Assembly (NCBI RefSeq): GCF_026241105.1
Contig: NZ_JAPFFT010000010.1
Coordinates: 91,442-155,441, forward strand
Reading direction: 5' to 3'
From: Arthrobacter rhizophilus
GTDB lineage: Bacteria; Actinomycetota; Actinomycetes; Actinomycetales; Micrococcaceae
Length of the DNA: 64,000 nucleotides
How positions within the stretch are numbered: the stretch's first letter is position 1; the number at the start of each line of letters is the position of its first letter. Under the pieces are notes generated by a model. The model did no database searches. It saw nothing but the letters and a program-made list of their open reading frames with translations, and was not told the DNA's origin. The position numbers and the translations under genes are program-made. Below, one piece after another: positions 25,127-33,492 of this stretch.

Positions 25127-26588
25127 CTTGGGCCCCTTCCCATTGCTCGTAGCGGGCACGCCACTGCGCGTTCATCGGGTAGAGCCCGTCCACGCTGTTG
25201 CCCTGCTTGACCATCTCGAAAATGAAGGCTTCTTCCTTCTCCTGTTCGATGCACTCATCCACAAGTTCCTCGGCGATGGCCGGCGGAATCACCAGGATGC
25301 CGTCCGAGTCGGCCACGACGATGTCGCCTGGCTGGACGGTGGCTCCACCGCAGGCGATGGTGATATCCGTGTCCCACGGGATGTGGCGACGCCCCAGCAC
25401 GGCGGGGTGCGGGTTGGCGAAGTAGGTGGGCATGTCCAGTCCTGCCACCGCCGAGTAGTCGCGGACGCCGCCGTCGGTGATGATCGCCGCGGCACCGCGC
25501 ATCTGGGCACGCAGCGCCAGGATGTCCCCCACCGTCCCAGTGCCCTTTTCGCCCCGGGCCTCCATGACCAGGATCTCGCCCTCGTTGACGGAATCGATGG
25601 CCCGCTTCTGCGCATTGAACCCACCGCCATGGGTCTTGAACAGGTCCTCGCGGTTCGGAACATAACGCAAAGTCCGGGCGAGTCCGACCACTCTGCGGTC
25701 CGGACGGGTGGCCTGCAGACCGTCGATGCTCACGTTGTTCAGCCCGCGCTTTCGCAACTGGCTGGACAACGTAGCGGTGGCGACGCTTTCGAGCTTCTTC
25801 TTCAGCTCCGGGGTCAGGACAGGCACGACGACGGTGAGGCCCGCCGCTTCCCGCGAACCGTACGCTTCCTCCCGCTGCGTGTCATCAGACTTGGGCCGGG
25901 CACCGAAGTCCGCGAACGCCGTCGTACCTTCCACGACTGTGGAGGCCAGACGACCGCTGCTGATCCCGCCACTGGTGACCTCAACCTCGACGACGTCGCC
26001 GGGTTGGGCGACGGAGGCGCCGGCCGGGGTGCCGGTCAGGATAATGTCGCCGGGTTCGAGGGTGAGCAGCTGGGAAAGGTCAGCGACGAGGCGCGCGAAG
26101 GGGAACAGCAGGTCTTCGGTGGTGTCGTCCTGGACGAGTTCGCCGTTATGCCAGGTGCGGATGCGCAATTGGGAGGGGTCGACGTCGGCGGCCGGGATCA
26201 GCGCGGGGCCCACCGGCGTGAAACCGTCGCCGCCCTTGGACCGGAGGTTTGAGCCCTTGTCCGCGTAGCGGAGATCGTAGACGCCGAGGTCGTTGCTGGC
26301 CGTGACCCACCCGACGTGGCCCCACGCGTCCTCAAGGCTCACGCGGCGGGCAGGCCTGCCAATGATCAGCGCGATCTCGCCCTCGTACCCGAGGAGTTCA
26401 CAGCCGGCCGGACGCTCCACTGTCGACGGGACTTCTGCCGAACCGACCGTCAGGGACGACGAAGGCTTCAGGAAATACGACGGCTGTTCCGGGGTGCGGC
26501 CGCGCTGCGCGGCCCGGCTCGGGTAGTTGATATGCACCGCGATGACCTTGCGGGCCGCGGCCAGAATGTGGTCGGTGACCTGTTCCAA
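25119..26588 (-). CDS. hpaG: Fusion of FAH-type decarboxylase/isomerase domain with an RraA-like domain
   Basis: 489 residues from TTG 26588, which has GAGGAG seven bases upstream; an ATG at 26654 would lie upstream of the predicted promoter. Residues ~1-230 are a fumarylacetoacetate-hydrolase-like domain (LLGYEGEIALIIG, TASNDLGVYDLRYADKG, GDIILTGTPAG), as in HpaG, which decarboxylates and isomerises homoprotocatechuate intermediates. Residues ~255-489 are an RraA/DlpA-like domain with GDILALRAQMRGAAAIITDGGVRD, the family of HMG/CHA aldolases and oxaloacetate decarboxylases. Classical HpaG is two FAH domains; here one is replaced. It is the first gene of the hpa operon. Confidence 0.85.
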   Translation of the reverse strand: MEQVTDHILAAARKVIAVHINYPSRAAQRGRTPEQPSYFLKPSSSLTVGSAEVPSTVERPAGCELLGYEGEIALIIGRPARRVSLEDAWGHVGWVTASNDLGVYDLRYADKGSNLRSKGGDGFTPVGPALIPAADVDPSQLRIRTWHNGELVQDDTTEDLLFPFARLVADLSQLLTLEPGDIILTGTPAGASVAQPGDVVEVEVTSGGISSGRLASTVVEGTTAFADFGARPKSDDTQREEAYGSREAAGLTVVVPVLTPELKKKLESVATATLSSQLRKRGLNNVSIDGLQATRPDRRVVGLARTLRYVPNREDLFKTHGGGFNAQKRAIDSVNEGEILVMEARGEKGTGTVGDILALRAQMRGAAAIITDGGVRDYSAVAGLDMPTYFANPHPAVLGRRHIPWDTDITIACGGATVQPGDIVVADSDGILVIPPAIAEELVDECIEQEKEEAFIFEMVKQGNSVDGLYPMNAQWRARYEQWEGAQGD

Positions 26589-26612
26589 GATTGTCTCCTC
26601 ATCGAGTACGAA

Positions 26613-26624
26613 ATCGTATACGAT
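26613..26624. promoter_or_regulatory. GntR-type operator ATCGTATACGAT
   Basis: A perfect 12-bp palindrome with the GTATAC core of FCD-GntR sites. It covers the transcription start predicted from the adjacent -10 box and lies 25 bp before the TTG start of the hpa operon, the expected place for repression. Confidence 0.7.
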
Positions 26625-26625
26625 A

Positions 26626-26654
26626 ACTATGGCCGGGGATCTTCGCGACGTCAA
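26626..26654 (-). promoter_or_regulatory. Promoter of the hpa operon
   Basis: On the minus strand TTGACG (26654-26649) and CATAGT (26631-26626) are 17 bp apart. The predicted start falls near 26619, inside the GntR palindrome. Confidence 0.55.
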
Positions 26655-26742
26655 CCCCTTGTTTTCGGGAGTTTTCAGGAGCCCTTGTCACCTTCGTCAC
26701 ACCTGCCGTACAGTTTTGAATCAGATAATTGTTTCGATTATT

Positions 26743-26766
26743 GAACATCGAGTTCTAATATCGAAC
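26743..26766 (+). promoter_or_regulatory. Promoter/operator of the FAD hydroxylase gene
   Basis: TAATAT at 26756-26761 is a good -10 box, with TCGATT 16 bp upstream as a weak -35. Two overlapping inverted repeats surround it: GAAC-N5-GTTC (26743-26755) and GTTC-N7-GAAC (26752-26766). These differ from the GntR palindrome, so a second regulator may act here. Confidence 0.5.
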
Positions 26767-26810
26767 ACCGATAACGTTAAGACCACCGCACAACGAAGTG
26801 AGGAAAGCCC

Positions 26811-28715
26811 GTGCAGTTCCACCACCACGGTTATGTATCCGGTGACCCGCGAGTCCAGCCAGCCGCCGGCGTCGGCATCAACAGACCCACGGACCTTCCC
26901 GACGAGGTCGATGTGCTCATCGTTGGCAGCGGGCCCGCCGGCATGCTCGCCGCCGCTCAGCTGTCCCAGTTCCCGGGCGTCACAACCCGGATCGTGGAGC
27001 GCCGCAGCGGAAGGCTTGCGATCGGCCAAGCAGACGGCATCCAGGCCCGCAGTGTCGAGACTTTCCAGGCCTTCGGGTTTGCCGAGCGGATCATCGCCGA
27101 GGCGTACCGGATCACCGAGATGGCGTTCTGGAAGCCGGATCCCGCGGACCCCTCGCGCATCATCCGGACCGCCCGCGCCCTCGACGATCCAACGGGAGAC
27201 ATCAGCGAATTCCCGCACCTCATCGTCAACCAGGCGCGCGTGTTGGACTACTTCGCCGAGTTCATGGCGAACTCCCCCACCCGCACCTCTCCCGATTACG
27301 GATACGAGTTCCGTGGCCTCGAGGTCACGGGTGAGGGCGACTACCCCGTCACCGTCACCCTTCTCCACACCGCCGGACCCAACGAAGGCCAGGAGCGCAC
27401 TGTCCGGGCCAAGTACGTCGTCGGCGCGGACGGCGCGCGCAGCAAGGTACGCGAGTCGATCGGCTGCACCCTCGCCGGCGACCAGGCCAATCATGCCTGG
27501 GGCGTCATGGATGTCCTCGCCGTCACGGATTTCCCCGACATCCGGACGAAGTGCGCCATCCAGTCCGGCACGGGCGGCAGCATTCTGCTGATCCCGCGCG
27601 AAGGCGGACACCTCTTTCGCATGTACGTCGACCTCGGCGAAGTGGATCGGAATGACAACCGCTCCGTACGCAACACCACGATCGAGCAGATCATCGCCAA
27701 GGCGAACGACATCCTCCACCCCTACACCCTCGATGTGCGCAACGTCGCCTGGCACAGCGTCTACGAAGTCGGCCACCGCCTGACAGACCGGTTCGACGAC
27801 GTCCTGCCGGAGGAACGCGGCACCCGCACGCCACGCGTTTTCATTACGGGCGATGCCTGCCACACCCACAGCGCGAAGGCCGGCCAAGGCATGAACGTCT
27901 CCATGCAAGACGGCTTCAACCTGGCCTGGAAGCTCGGTCATGTGCTCGAGGGCCGCAGTCCGGAGAGCCTGCTGTCCACGTACTCGGCCGAGCGCCAAGT
28001 GGTTGCCAAGAACCTCATCGACTTCGACAAAGAGTGGTCCACGCTCATGGCGAAGAAGCCCGAGGAGTTTGAGGATCCCACCGAGCTGGAGAACTTCTAT
28101 GTGAGCACGGCAGAGTTCCCTGCTGGTTTCATGACCCATTACGCCCCCTCGCCGCTCATCGCCGAGCCCACCCACCAAGGTTTGGCGACGGGATACACCA
28201 TCGGCAAGCGTTTCAAATCCGCGCCCGTGGTGCGCGTCTGCGACACCAACCCGGTCCAACTCGGCCACCAGGCCAAGGCGGACGGACGATGGCGCATCTA
28301 TGTCTTCGCGGACGCGGCCGAAGCTGGCGCGCCGTCGCCCGTCGTCGACTTTGCCGAGTGGATCGCGAACTCGCCGGATTCGCCGCTGGCCGCAACGCCG
28401 TCGGGCGCTGACCGTGACGCGTGGTTCGACGTGAAGGTGATTTACCAGCAGGAGCACACGAGCGTCGACATCGGCGCCGTGCCGGAGGTATTCAAGCCGC
28501 AGGTGGGCCCGTTCAGGCTCACCTACCTTGAGAACGTCTACGGCACGGATCCTTCGGCGGATATCTTCGCGCTGCGCGGCCTGGACCGTGCCGGCCTCAT
28601 GGTGGTGGTGCGCCCGGACCAGTACGTCGCGAACGTCTTGCCCCTCACGGCGACGGCGGAACTCGCCGCGTTCTTCGCGCCCCTCCTGCGATCGGGACGG
28701 ACCGCGGCAGTGTGA
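26811..28715 (+). CDS. FAD-dependent aromatic hydroxylase (phenol 2-monooxygenase / 3-hydroxybenzoate 4-monooxygenase family)
   Basis: 634 residues starting at GTG with AGGAAAG upstream. It has the three flavoprotein hydroxylase motifs: DVLIVGSGPAGMLAAAQL (GxGxxG), the DG motif VVGADGARSKVRESIG and the GD motif RVFITGDACHTHSAKAGQGMNVSMQD. A C-terminal thioredoxin-like domain (~430-634) marks the phenol hydroxylase/MobA group. Divergent from the homoprotocatechuate operon, it may make 3,4-dihydroxyphenylacetate from a monohydroxyphenylacetate; by analogy with MobA a 3-hydroxy substrate hydroxylated at C4 is attractive. No HpaBC pair is in the window. The substrate is inferred. Confidence 0.85.
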   Translation: MQFHHHGYVSGDPRVQPAAGVGINRPTDLPDEVDVLIVGSGPAGMLAAAQLSQFPGVTTRIVERRSGRLAIGQADGIQARSVETFQAFGFAERIIAEAYRITEMAFWKPDPADPSRIIRTARALDDPTGDISEFPHLIVNQARVLDYFAEFMANSPTRTSPDYGYEFRGLEVTGEGDYPVTVTLLHTAGPNEGQERTVRAKYVVGADGARSKVRESIGCTLAGDQANHAWGVMDVLAVTDFPDIRTKCAIQSGTGGSILLIPREGGHLFRMYVDLGEVDRNDNRSVRNTTIEQIIAKANDILHPYTLDVRNVAWHSVYEVGHRLTDRFDDVLPEERGTRTPRVFITGDACHTHSAKAGQGMNVSMQDGFNLAWKLGHVLEGRSPESLLSTYSAERQVVAKNLIDFDKEWSTLMAKKPEEFEDPTELENFYVSTAEFPAGFMTHYAPSPLIAEPTHQGLATGYTIGKRFKSAPVVRVCDTNPVQLGHQAKADGRWRIYVFADAAEAGAPSPVVDFAEWIANSPDSPLAATPSGADRDAWFDVKVIYQQEHTSVDIGAVPEVFKPQVGPFRLTYLENVYGTDPSADIFALRGLDRAGLMVVVRPDQYVANVLPLTATAELAAFFAPLLRSGRTAAV

Positions 28716-28788
28716 GCTGTTGGCGCGTCCTGGCGCGCGGGACACCGGAAGGGTTCATTCTGTCGGTGGCCCGTCGTAGGGTACCGGC

Positions 28789-29517
28789 ATGGACATCATC
28801 TTGGTTCCCGGATTCTGGTTGGACGCCTCATCATGGTCGGAGGTCACGCCGCCGCTCGTTGCTGCGGGACATACCGTCCACCCACTTACGCTGCCTGGGC
28901 TGGAGGCCGTTGATGCCCCACGGTCCGGCATCGGCCTCAGGGATCACATCGACGCCGTAGTGGCAGCTGTAGACGCCGTCGGCAATCCTGTTGTTCTAGT
29001 CGGCCACTCCGGCGGAGGTGCCATCATCCACGGCGCCGTCGACGCCCGCCCGGACCGCGTGGTCCGGGCGGTTTACGTGGACAGCGGCCCTCTTGGCGAG
29101 GGCGGCGTCATCAACGACGAACTGCCGGTTGAGGGCGACGCCGTGCCCTTGCCGCCATGGGAGCTTTTCGAAAATGAGGACCTCGTGGACCTCAATGACG
29201 AGCTGCGCGCCGCCTTCCGCGCACGCGCCATCCCGGAGCCAAAGAACGTGGCCACCGATAAACAGCGGCTGCACGATGTTCGCCGCTACGACGTCCCGGC
29301 CACCATCATCGCGTGCGAGTTCCCCTCCAGCCTGCTCGGCGAGTGGATCGAATCCGGCCACCCCTTCGTGGCCGAGCTCGCGCGCATCAACGATGTCGAA
29401 TTCATGGATCTGCCCACCGGACACTGGCCCCAGTTCACCAAGCCGACCGAACTCGGCGAAGCCATACTCGCGGCTGTTGAGCGGAAGGGAGCGGAAGGGA
29501 TAGGGCAGTTCAGGTGA
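28789..29517 (+). CDS. Alpha/beta hydrolase
   Basis: 242 residues with an N-terminal oxyanion region LVPGFWLDASSW, the nucleophile elbow LVGHSGGGAIIHGA and a C-terminal histidine in LPTGHWPQFTKP. The acid is probably in the ACEFPSS or nearby region. Esterase-like, substrate unknown. It follows the hydroxylase by 73 bp on the same strand and may be co-transcribed, but nothing in the hpa pathway needs it. Confidence 0.82.
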   Translation: MDIILVPGFWLDASSWSEVTPPLVAAGHTVHPLTLPGLEAVDAPRSGIGLRDHIDAVVAAVDAVGNPVVLVGHSGGGAIIHGAVDARPDRVVRAVYVDSGPLGEGGVINDELPVEGDAVPLPPWELFENEDLVDLNDELRAAFRARAIPEPKNVATDKQRLHDVRRYDVPATIIACEFPSSLLGEWIESGHPFVAELARINDVEFMDLPTGHWPQFTKPTELGEAILAAVERKGAEGIGQFR

Positions 29518-29527
29518 GCGTCGCGCG

Positions 29528-30157
29528 CTATCCGACGCCGTGATGGGAAACTGTCGGGTCCGCGACTTCAACTAGGAAGACCGGATGTTCGGGCTGAGGT
29601 TCACTGGGAACCCAGACTCGGATCTCGGCGCCGATGCCCGGGACCTGGGACTCCAGGAGGAATGCCGGGCCGCCCGCGGGCGGGCGCCAATTAGCTCTGA
29701 ACGAAGCTAGGCCGGATTCGCCAGTCGCGACGGTCAGCGTGAATGAGGCCACGCCCCCTTCTTCCAAGAACCCTACGCGTCTGGACGAAACGATTCCCCG
29801 GATGGGCCGGGCGGTTACCCGCAGGCTGCTCCATTGCCGCTGTGCAGCACGTTCCCGGGCGGCATCCCTGACGGACGCGACATACCCGGCCCAGAAGCCG
29901 ATCGGGAGCCCGACGAGCATCACGGTGAAGATCGCGTTGAACCACCAGCCTGGCGTGTCCGAGGTCCACAGAATCGCGACGGGCCATCCACAGACCATCG
30001 TTGCGATAACGAAAGCACAAGCCACGATGGTCCGCCCGGCTGAGCCCAGTCTTCGTTGGAAGAGCAACTCCAATGGCGGTGCGGAGTCTGAACTGATACT
30101 CGGAACGAGGTGGACGAGGCGAACCACTCTCGGGATGTTTGGAACGCTGGACTCCAT
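29528..30157 (-). CDS. Hypothetical membrane protein
   Basis: 209 residues from ATG 30157. Two hydrophobic spans (TIVACAFVIATMVCGWPVAILW and FNAIFTVMLVGLPIGFWAGYVA) are followed by a short basic helix and a C-terminal soluble beta-rich region (SFTLTVATGESGLASF...EIRVWVPSEP). I do not recognise the family. Upstream in-frame ATGs up to 30400 would add poor, uncharacteristic sequence overlapping the next gene. Convergent with the alpha/beta hydrolase, 10 bp apart. Confidence 0.5.
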   Translation of the reverse strand: MESSVPNIPRVVRLVHLVPSISSDSAPPLELLFQRRLGSAGRTIVACAFVIATMVCGWPVAILWTSDTPGWWFNAIFTVMLVGLPIGFWAGYVASVRDAARERAAQRQWSSLRVTARPIRGIVSSRRVGFLEEGGVASFTLTVATGESGLASFRANWRPPAGGPAFLLESQVPGIGAEIRVWVPSEPQPEHPVFLVEVADPTVSHHGVG

Positions 30158-30207
30158 GCGCCGATCGTAGCAAGACCCTGAGCTGCCTGAGGCAGCCTCA
30201 GGACGCC

Positions 30208-31140
30208 TTAGCTGCTCGTTGGGGGCTTGCGGTAACTGTCCACCGTAACTTCCAGAGCTTCGTTCCATGGTGTTGCCGTGACACCCAGCATCTTCTGTGT
30301 CTCCGTGGAGTCGATCACGAAGGGCGTCCTGAATTGGTAGCTTGAGGCTGAGATCTCGCGCAGGATGGGAATGACCGTACCGAGGGCTCTGAGTGACCAC
30401 TGCGGGATCGAGGCGACCCGGCCTTTCACGCCCCAGCGCTCATTCACCTGCCGCACGATTTCCGAGCGCGGGACGGACGCACTCGGCACATGCCAAGCAC
30501 GGCCCCATTCGCCTGTGTGCTCTGCGGCTGCGATCAGTGTCGCGGCGATATCGGGCAGGAAGCTCCAACTGTGCTCTAGTGCGGGGTCTCCAACGACGCG
30601 CGCCGTTTTGGAAGCCAACACTGGTTCGAAAAAGCCACTACCGAGGTGCGTTGACATGCCAGCGGCCCCTGGGCCGAAGTAGTCGCTCGCCCGAACCTCT
30701 GCGGCCCGGAGTTCACCGCGTTCGTGCGCCGCCAGCACCTTCTCCCAGCCCGCCTTGCGCACCAGGCCCTTTTTCTCGGTCGTAGCGAGCGCTGAGTGCT
30801 CGGTCATCGGACCGTCCGGGGAGCCGTAGGCATAGAGGTTACCCATGAGCACAAGAGCTGCCCCGGAGTCACGCGCCGCCTTGATTACGGCGTCGAAGAT
30901 CGGAGGCCAGTCTGCTACCCAGTCGGTGTACGGCGGGTTGGTGCAAACGAAGATTGTGTCGGCTCCGCGTGCGGCCTGCGTGACGGCGGCAGGGTTGTTG
31001 GCGTCCAGCTTCACCGGAGCCGCGCCAGGGATCGTAGTGCCGCTGCGGGTGCCGATAGTGACTTGGTCGCCACGGGCGGTGAGCTGCCTCGCAAGCGTCC
31101 CGCCTACGAGTCCCGCGCCGAGGATGAGATGGCTTGCCAA
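30208..31140 (-). CDS. NAD(P)-dependent epimerase/dehydratase family protein
   Basis: 310 residues beginning at TTG 31140, which has AGGAG eight bases upstream and leads straight into the Rossmann motif LILGAGLVGGTLARQL. NANNP/TIFVCTNPPYTDW and GNLYAYG follow; the last corresponds to the extended-SDR active-site Tyr region. Atypical SDRs of this kind reduce or bind NAD(P) with varied substrates. An ATG start at 31191 is possible but has no ribosome site. Confidence 0.8.
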   Translation of the reverse strand: MASHLILGAGLVGGTLARQLTARGDQVTIGTRSGTTIPGAAPVKLDANNPAAVTQAARGADTIFVCTNPPYTDWVADWPPIFDAVIKAARDSGAALVLMGNLYAYGSPDGPMTEHSALATTEKKGLVRKAGWEKVLAAHERGELRAAEVRASDYFGPGAAGMSTHLGSGFFEPVLASKTARVVGDPALEHSWSFLPDIAATLIAAAEHTGEWGRAWHVPSASVPRSEIVRQVNERWGVKGRVASIPQWSLRALGTVIPILREISASSYQFRTPFVIDSTETQKMLGVTATPWNEALEVTVDSYRKPPTSS

Positions 31141-31220
31141 AATGGTTATCTCCTGAGCTGTCCGGCTATACGTTGCTGGGTGACATCGCACACCCTACAA
31201 CACGACGGAGCCCACCACCC

Positions 31221-31249
31221 TTGACAAGAATCGAGGGGGCATGAATGAT
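31221..31249 (+). promoter_or_regulatory. Candidate promoter of the pore-like membrane protein gene
   Basis: A perfect TTGACA at 31221-31226 with AATGAT 17 bp downstream. The predicted start lies about 65 bp before the TTG start codon at 31322. Confidence 0.4.
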
Positions 31250-31321
31250 ACGAGCCTCACAGCTTTGTCCCTTCCCTTGGACAATGGCTGAATTGGTGTC
31301 CGGCATTGTCGAAAGAGTGTA

Positions 31322-32476
31322 TTGACAGTAATCGTGTGGGCGTGTTTTTCGGTCGGGATGGTTGGGTTGCTCCTGAACTGGATGAGTGTGATCGGAACGC
31401 TGATAGTGCCGCGACCGCTGCACAGCAGCCTTTCACGGGTGACCCACTTGGTCACGGCGAAAATCTTCCTTGCCATCACAAGACCCGTGACCTCGTACGA
31501 AGTACGTGACCGGATCCTTGCCTGGCAGTCTCCGATGTCGCTATTTGTCCGCTTGCTTGTTTGGGTGATCCTGTTCGATTTGTCGTTCAGCCTCCTGCTT
31601 CTTCCCTTCGTCGACGGTGACATCTGGCAAGCCGCTAGTGAAGCCGGCTCCGCGATGTTCACGCTCGGCTACGCTGCGCCGTCGAACGTTGGCAACACAG
31701 TGTTGGTGTACGCGGCCGCGTATACCGGGTTGATAGTCATCGCTTTACAGATTGGCTACCTGCCAACGCTTTATGCGGCCTTCAACAGGCGTGAATCGGA
31801 AGTCACGCTCTTGGTGTCAAGAGCAGGCTCGCCGTCGTGGGGACCTGAGCTTCTGGTGCGCACACGGTTTGGCATGGCCGCTCAGAACAGCACCAGCGAG
31901 CTTAGCGATCTCTACCGCATCTGGGAGCGGTGGGCCGCTGATGTGGCAGAATCACACAGCACTTACCTCACGTTGGTGTGGTTCCGTTCACCCGCTCCGC
32001 AATCGAACTGGCTCAACTCCCTGCTCAGCGTGATGGACGCGGCTGCGTTGCAACTTTCGTTGAGTCCGGGGTCTGCACCGAGTACCCGGGCGCGGCTGGT
32101 TCTTCGGATGGGGTTCACCTGCCTGAACCAAGTGGCGCGGGCCATTCGTATCCCGGTGGAGGATGACCCCGATCCCGATTCCCCACTCGATGTGACTTTC
32201 GAAGACTTCCAAACGGCAGTGGAACTCCTGCGAGCCGTCGACTACCCGGTCGAAGTGACCGCGGAGCAGGCGTGGCCCCACTTCAGGGGCTGGCGCGTCA
32301 ACTACGAAAAGGTGGCGTACGCCCTCGCCTACGCAATCGACGCCCCGCCTTCAATGTGGAGTGGCCCGCGGCGATTCGCGTCAGAACCCACAATGCCGTA
32401 CCGGCCGAAGAACCGAACCTCAAAGGAAGTAAAGCCAGACGATCCGCAAATGCTTGGCCAGCGGAGGACACGCTAA
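31322..32476 (+). CDS. Membrane protein with a K+-channel-like pore segment
   Basis: 384 residues from TTG 31322 (GTG 31334 is an alternative). Hydrophobic spans occur near residues 3-28, 75-97, and 128-150. Between the last two lies SAMFTLGYAAPSNVG, resembling the pore helix and TVGYG selectivity filter of two-TM potassium channels but ending GYA rather than GYG. The remaining ~230 residues are cytosolic and acidic at the end. Whether it conducts ions is unknown; the family is a poorly characterised actinobacterial one. Confidence 0.55.
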   Translation: MTVIVWACFSVGMVGLLLNWMSVIGTLIVPRPLHSSLSRVTHLVTAKIFLAITRPVTSYEVRDRILAWQSPMSLFVRLLVWVILFDLSFSLLLLPFVDGDIWQAASEAGSAMFTLGYAAPSNVGNTVLVYAAAYTGLIVIALQIGYLPTLYAAFNRRESEVTLLVSRAGSPSWGPELLVRTRFGMAAQNSTSELSDLYRIWERWAADVAESHSTYLTLVWFRSPAPQSNWLNSLLSVMDAAALQLSLSPGSAPSTRARLVLRMGFTCLNQVARAIRIPVEDDPDPDSPLDVTFEDFQTAVELLRAVDYPVEVTAEQAWPHFRGWRVNYEKVAYALAYAIDAPPSMWSGPRRFASEPTMPYRPKNRTSKEVKPDDPQMLGQRRTR

Positions 32477-32508
32477 AGGTTGACCCAACTTAGAAAAGGA
32501 GAAGCGTC

Positions 32509-32952
32509 ATGCCCATGATCGACGTATATGCCACCACCGGAACCTTTGCGGACAAGCACCGGCTCGCGGTTGACCTGGCATCAACTGTGATGCGGGTGGA
32601 GCAGGTCCCGAACATTCCGATGTTCCGAAAGAACACGGCAGCATTCATCCATGAACTCCCGGAAGGGGACCTGTCGAATGTCGACGGCGACAGCGGCTAC
32701 GTGCGGGTCCAGGTGCTCACTAACGCGGGCGCATTGGACCGCGACAAGCAGCTCGTCTTGGTCGAAGAGCTGACCGCCCTCATCGCGAGCGCCGCGGCGG
32801 ACCCGACGCTACCCGAACGCACTTGGGTTCTGCTCACAGAAGCGCCCGACGGCGGTTGGGGCCTCAACGGCCACGCCAACACCAACAATGAGCTCATCGA
32901 GGCCGCGCGTGCACAGATCGCCTCTCTCCAAGGGCAACCCCCGCAGGCCTGA
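32509..32952 (+). CDS. Tautomerase-family protein
   Basis: 147 residues; AAGGAG lies seven bases before ATG 32509. The protein begins MPMIDVYA, so removal of Met would expose Pro1, the catalytic base of the tautomerase/MIF superfamily. The ELTALIASAAADPTLPERTWVLLTEAPDGGWGLNG part resembles the second half of such domains. Substrate unknown. It follows the pore-like gene by 32 bp. Confidence 0.68.
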   Translation: MPMIDVYATTGTFADKHRLAVDLASTVMRVEQVPNIPMFRKNTAAFIHELPEGDLSNVDGDSGYVRVQVLTNAGALDRDKQLVLVEELTALIASAAADPTLPERTWVLLTEAPDGGWGLNGHANTNNELIEAARAQIASLQGQPPQA

Positions 32953-33008
32953 ACTTCCGGCAGTAACCGGAGATGGAGGCACCAGGCGCCCCTCGGACGT
33001 GAACACTG

Positions 33009-33323
33009 CTACTCGGCAAACACCTGCTTGGCGACCGCCATGGCAGACATCGCCTTCGGCCAGCCCGCGTAGAACGCCAAGTGCGTGATTGCCTCGCTCA
33101 ATTCGGCCTCGGTCAGTCCGTTGGCCTTCGCCAGGCGCAGGTGTCCAAGAAGCTGTTCGGTGCTGCCGCTCGTTACGAGACTCGCAACGGTAATGAGGCT
33201 CCGGTCGCGCTTGGCCAACTCGGTCCGTTCCCAGACGTCGGCGAACAGCACGTCGTCGGTGAGTGAGGCCAGTTTGGGTGAGATGTCCCCGACGAGTTGC
33301 TGGGCGCGGGATTGTTCGGTCAT
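33009..33323 (-). CDS. Carboxymuconolactone decarboxylase family protein
   Basis: 104 residues, one CMD domain: RDRSLITVASLVTSGSTEQLLGHLRLAKANGLTEAELSEAITHLAFYAGWPKAM. The HLAFYAGWP motif replaces the CxxC/CxxxH of AhpD-like peroxidases, placing it with the lactone decarboxylase-like group (H...Y-x-G-x-P). GGAGAA precedes ATG 33323. Convergent with the tautomerase gene; the closeness of two small ring-chemistry-type proteins is suggestive only. Confidence 0.85.
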   Translation of the reverse strand: MTEQSRAQQLVGDISPKLASLTDDVLFADVWERTELAKRDRSLITVASLVTSGSTEQLLGHLRLAKANGLTEAELSEAITHLAFYAGWPKAMSAMAVAKQVFAE

Positions 33324-33492
33324 GTTGTTCTCCTTGTTTGTGATTCTCCGGCCGGGGCGAATTTATCCCTCGTTCGGTGTGCTTTCGGCTTCGCTTTCAA
33401 TCCTAGGAACGCACAACAGAATGAGGGAGGGGCGGCCTTTACCTGTCTCCTGAGGAGACGCCGGGTGTTCCACCTAAGCCGGGTGTTCGCGC

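Noticed and set aside
26721..28745. 674-codon minus-strand open frame opposite the FAD hydroxylase
   Set aside because: Antisense shadow; the plus strand carries all flavoprotein motifs and a promoter with ribosome site.
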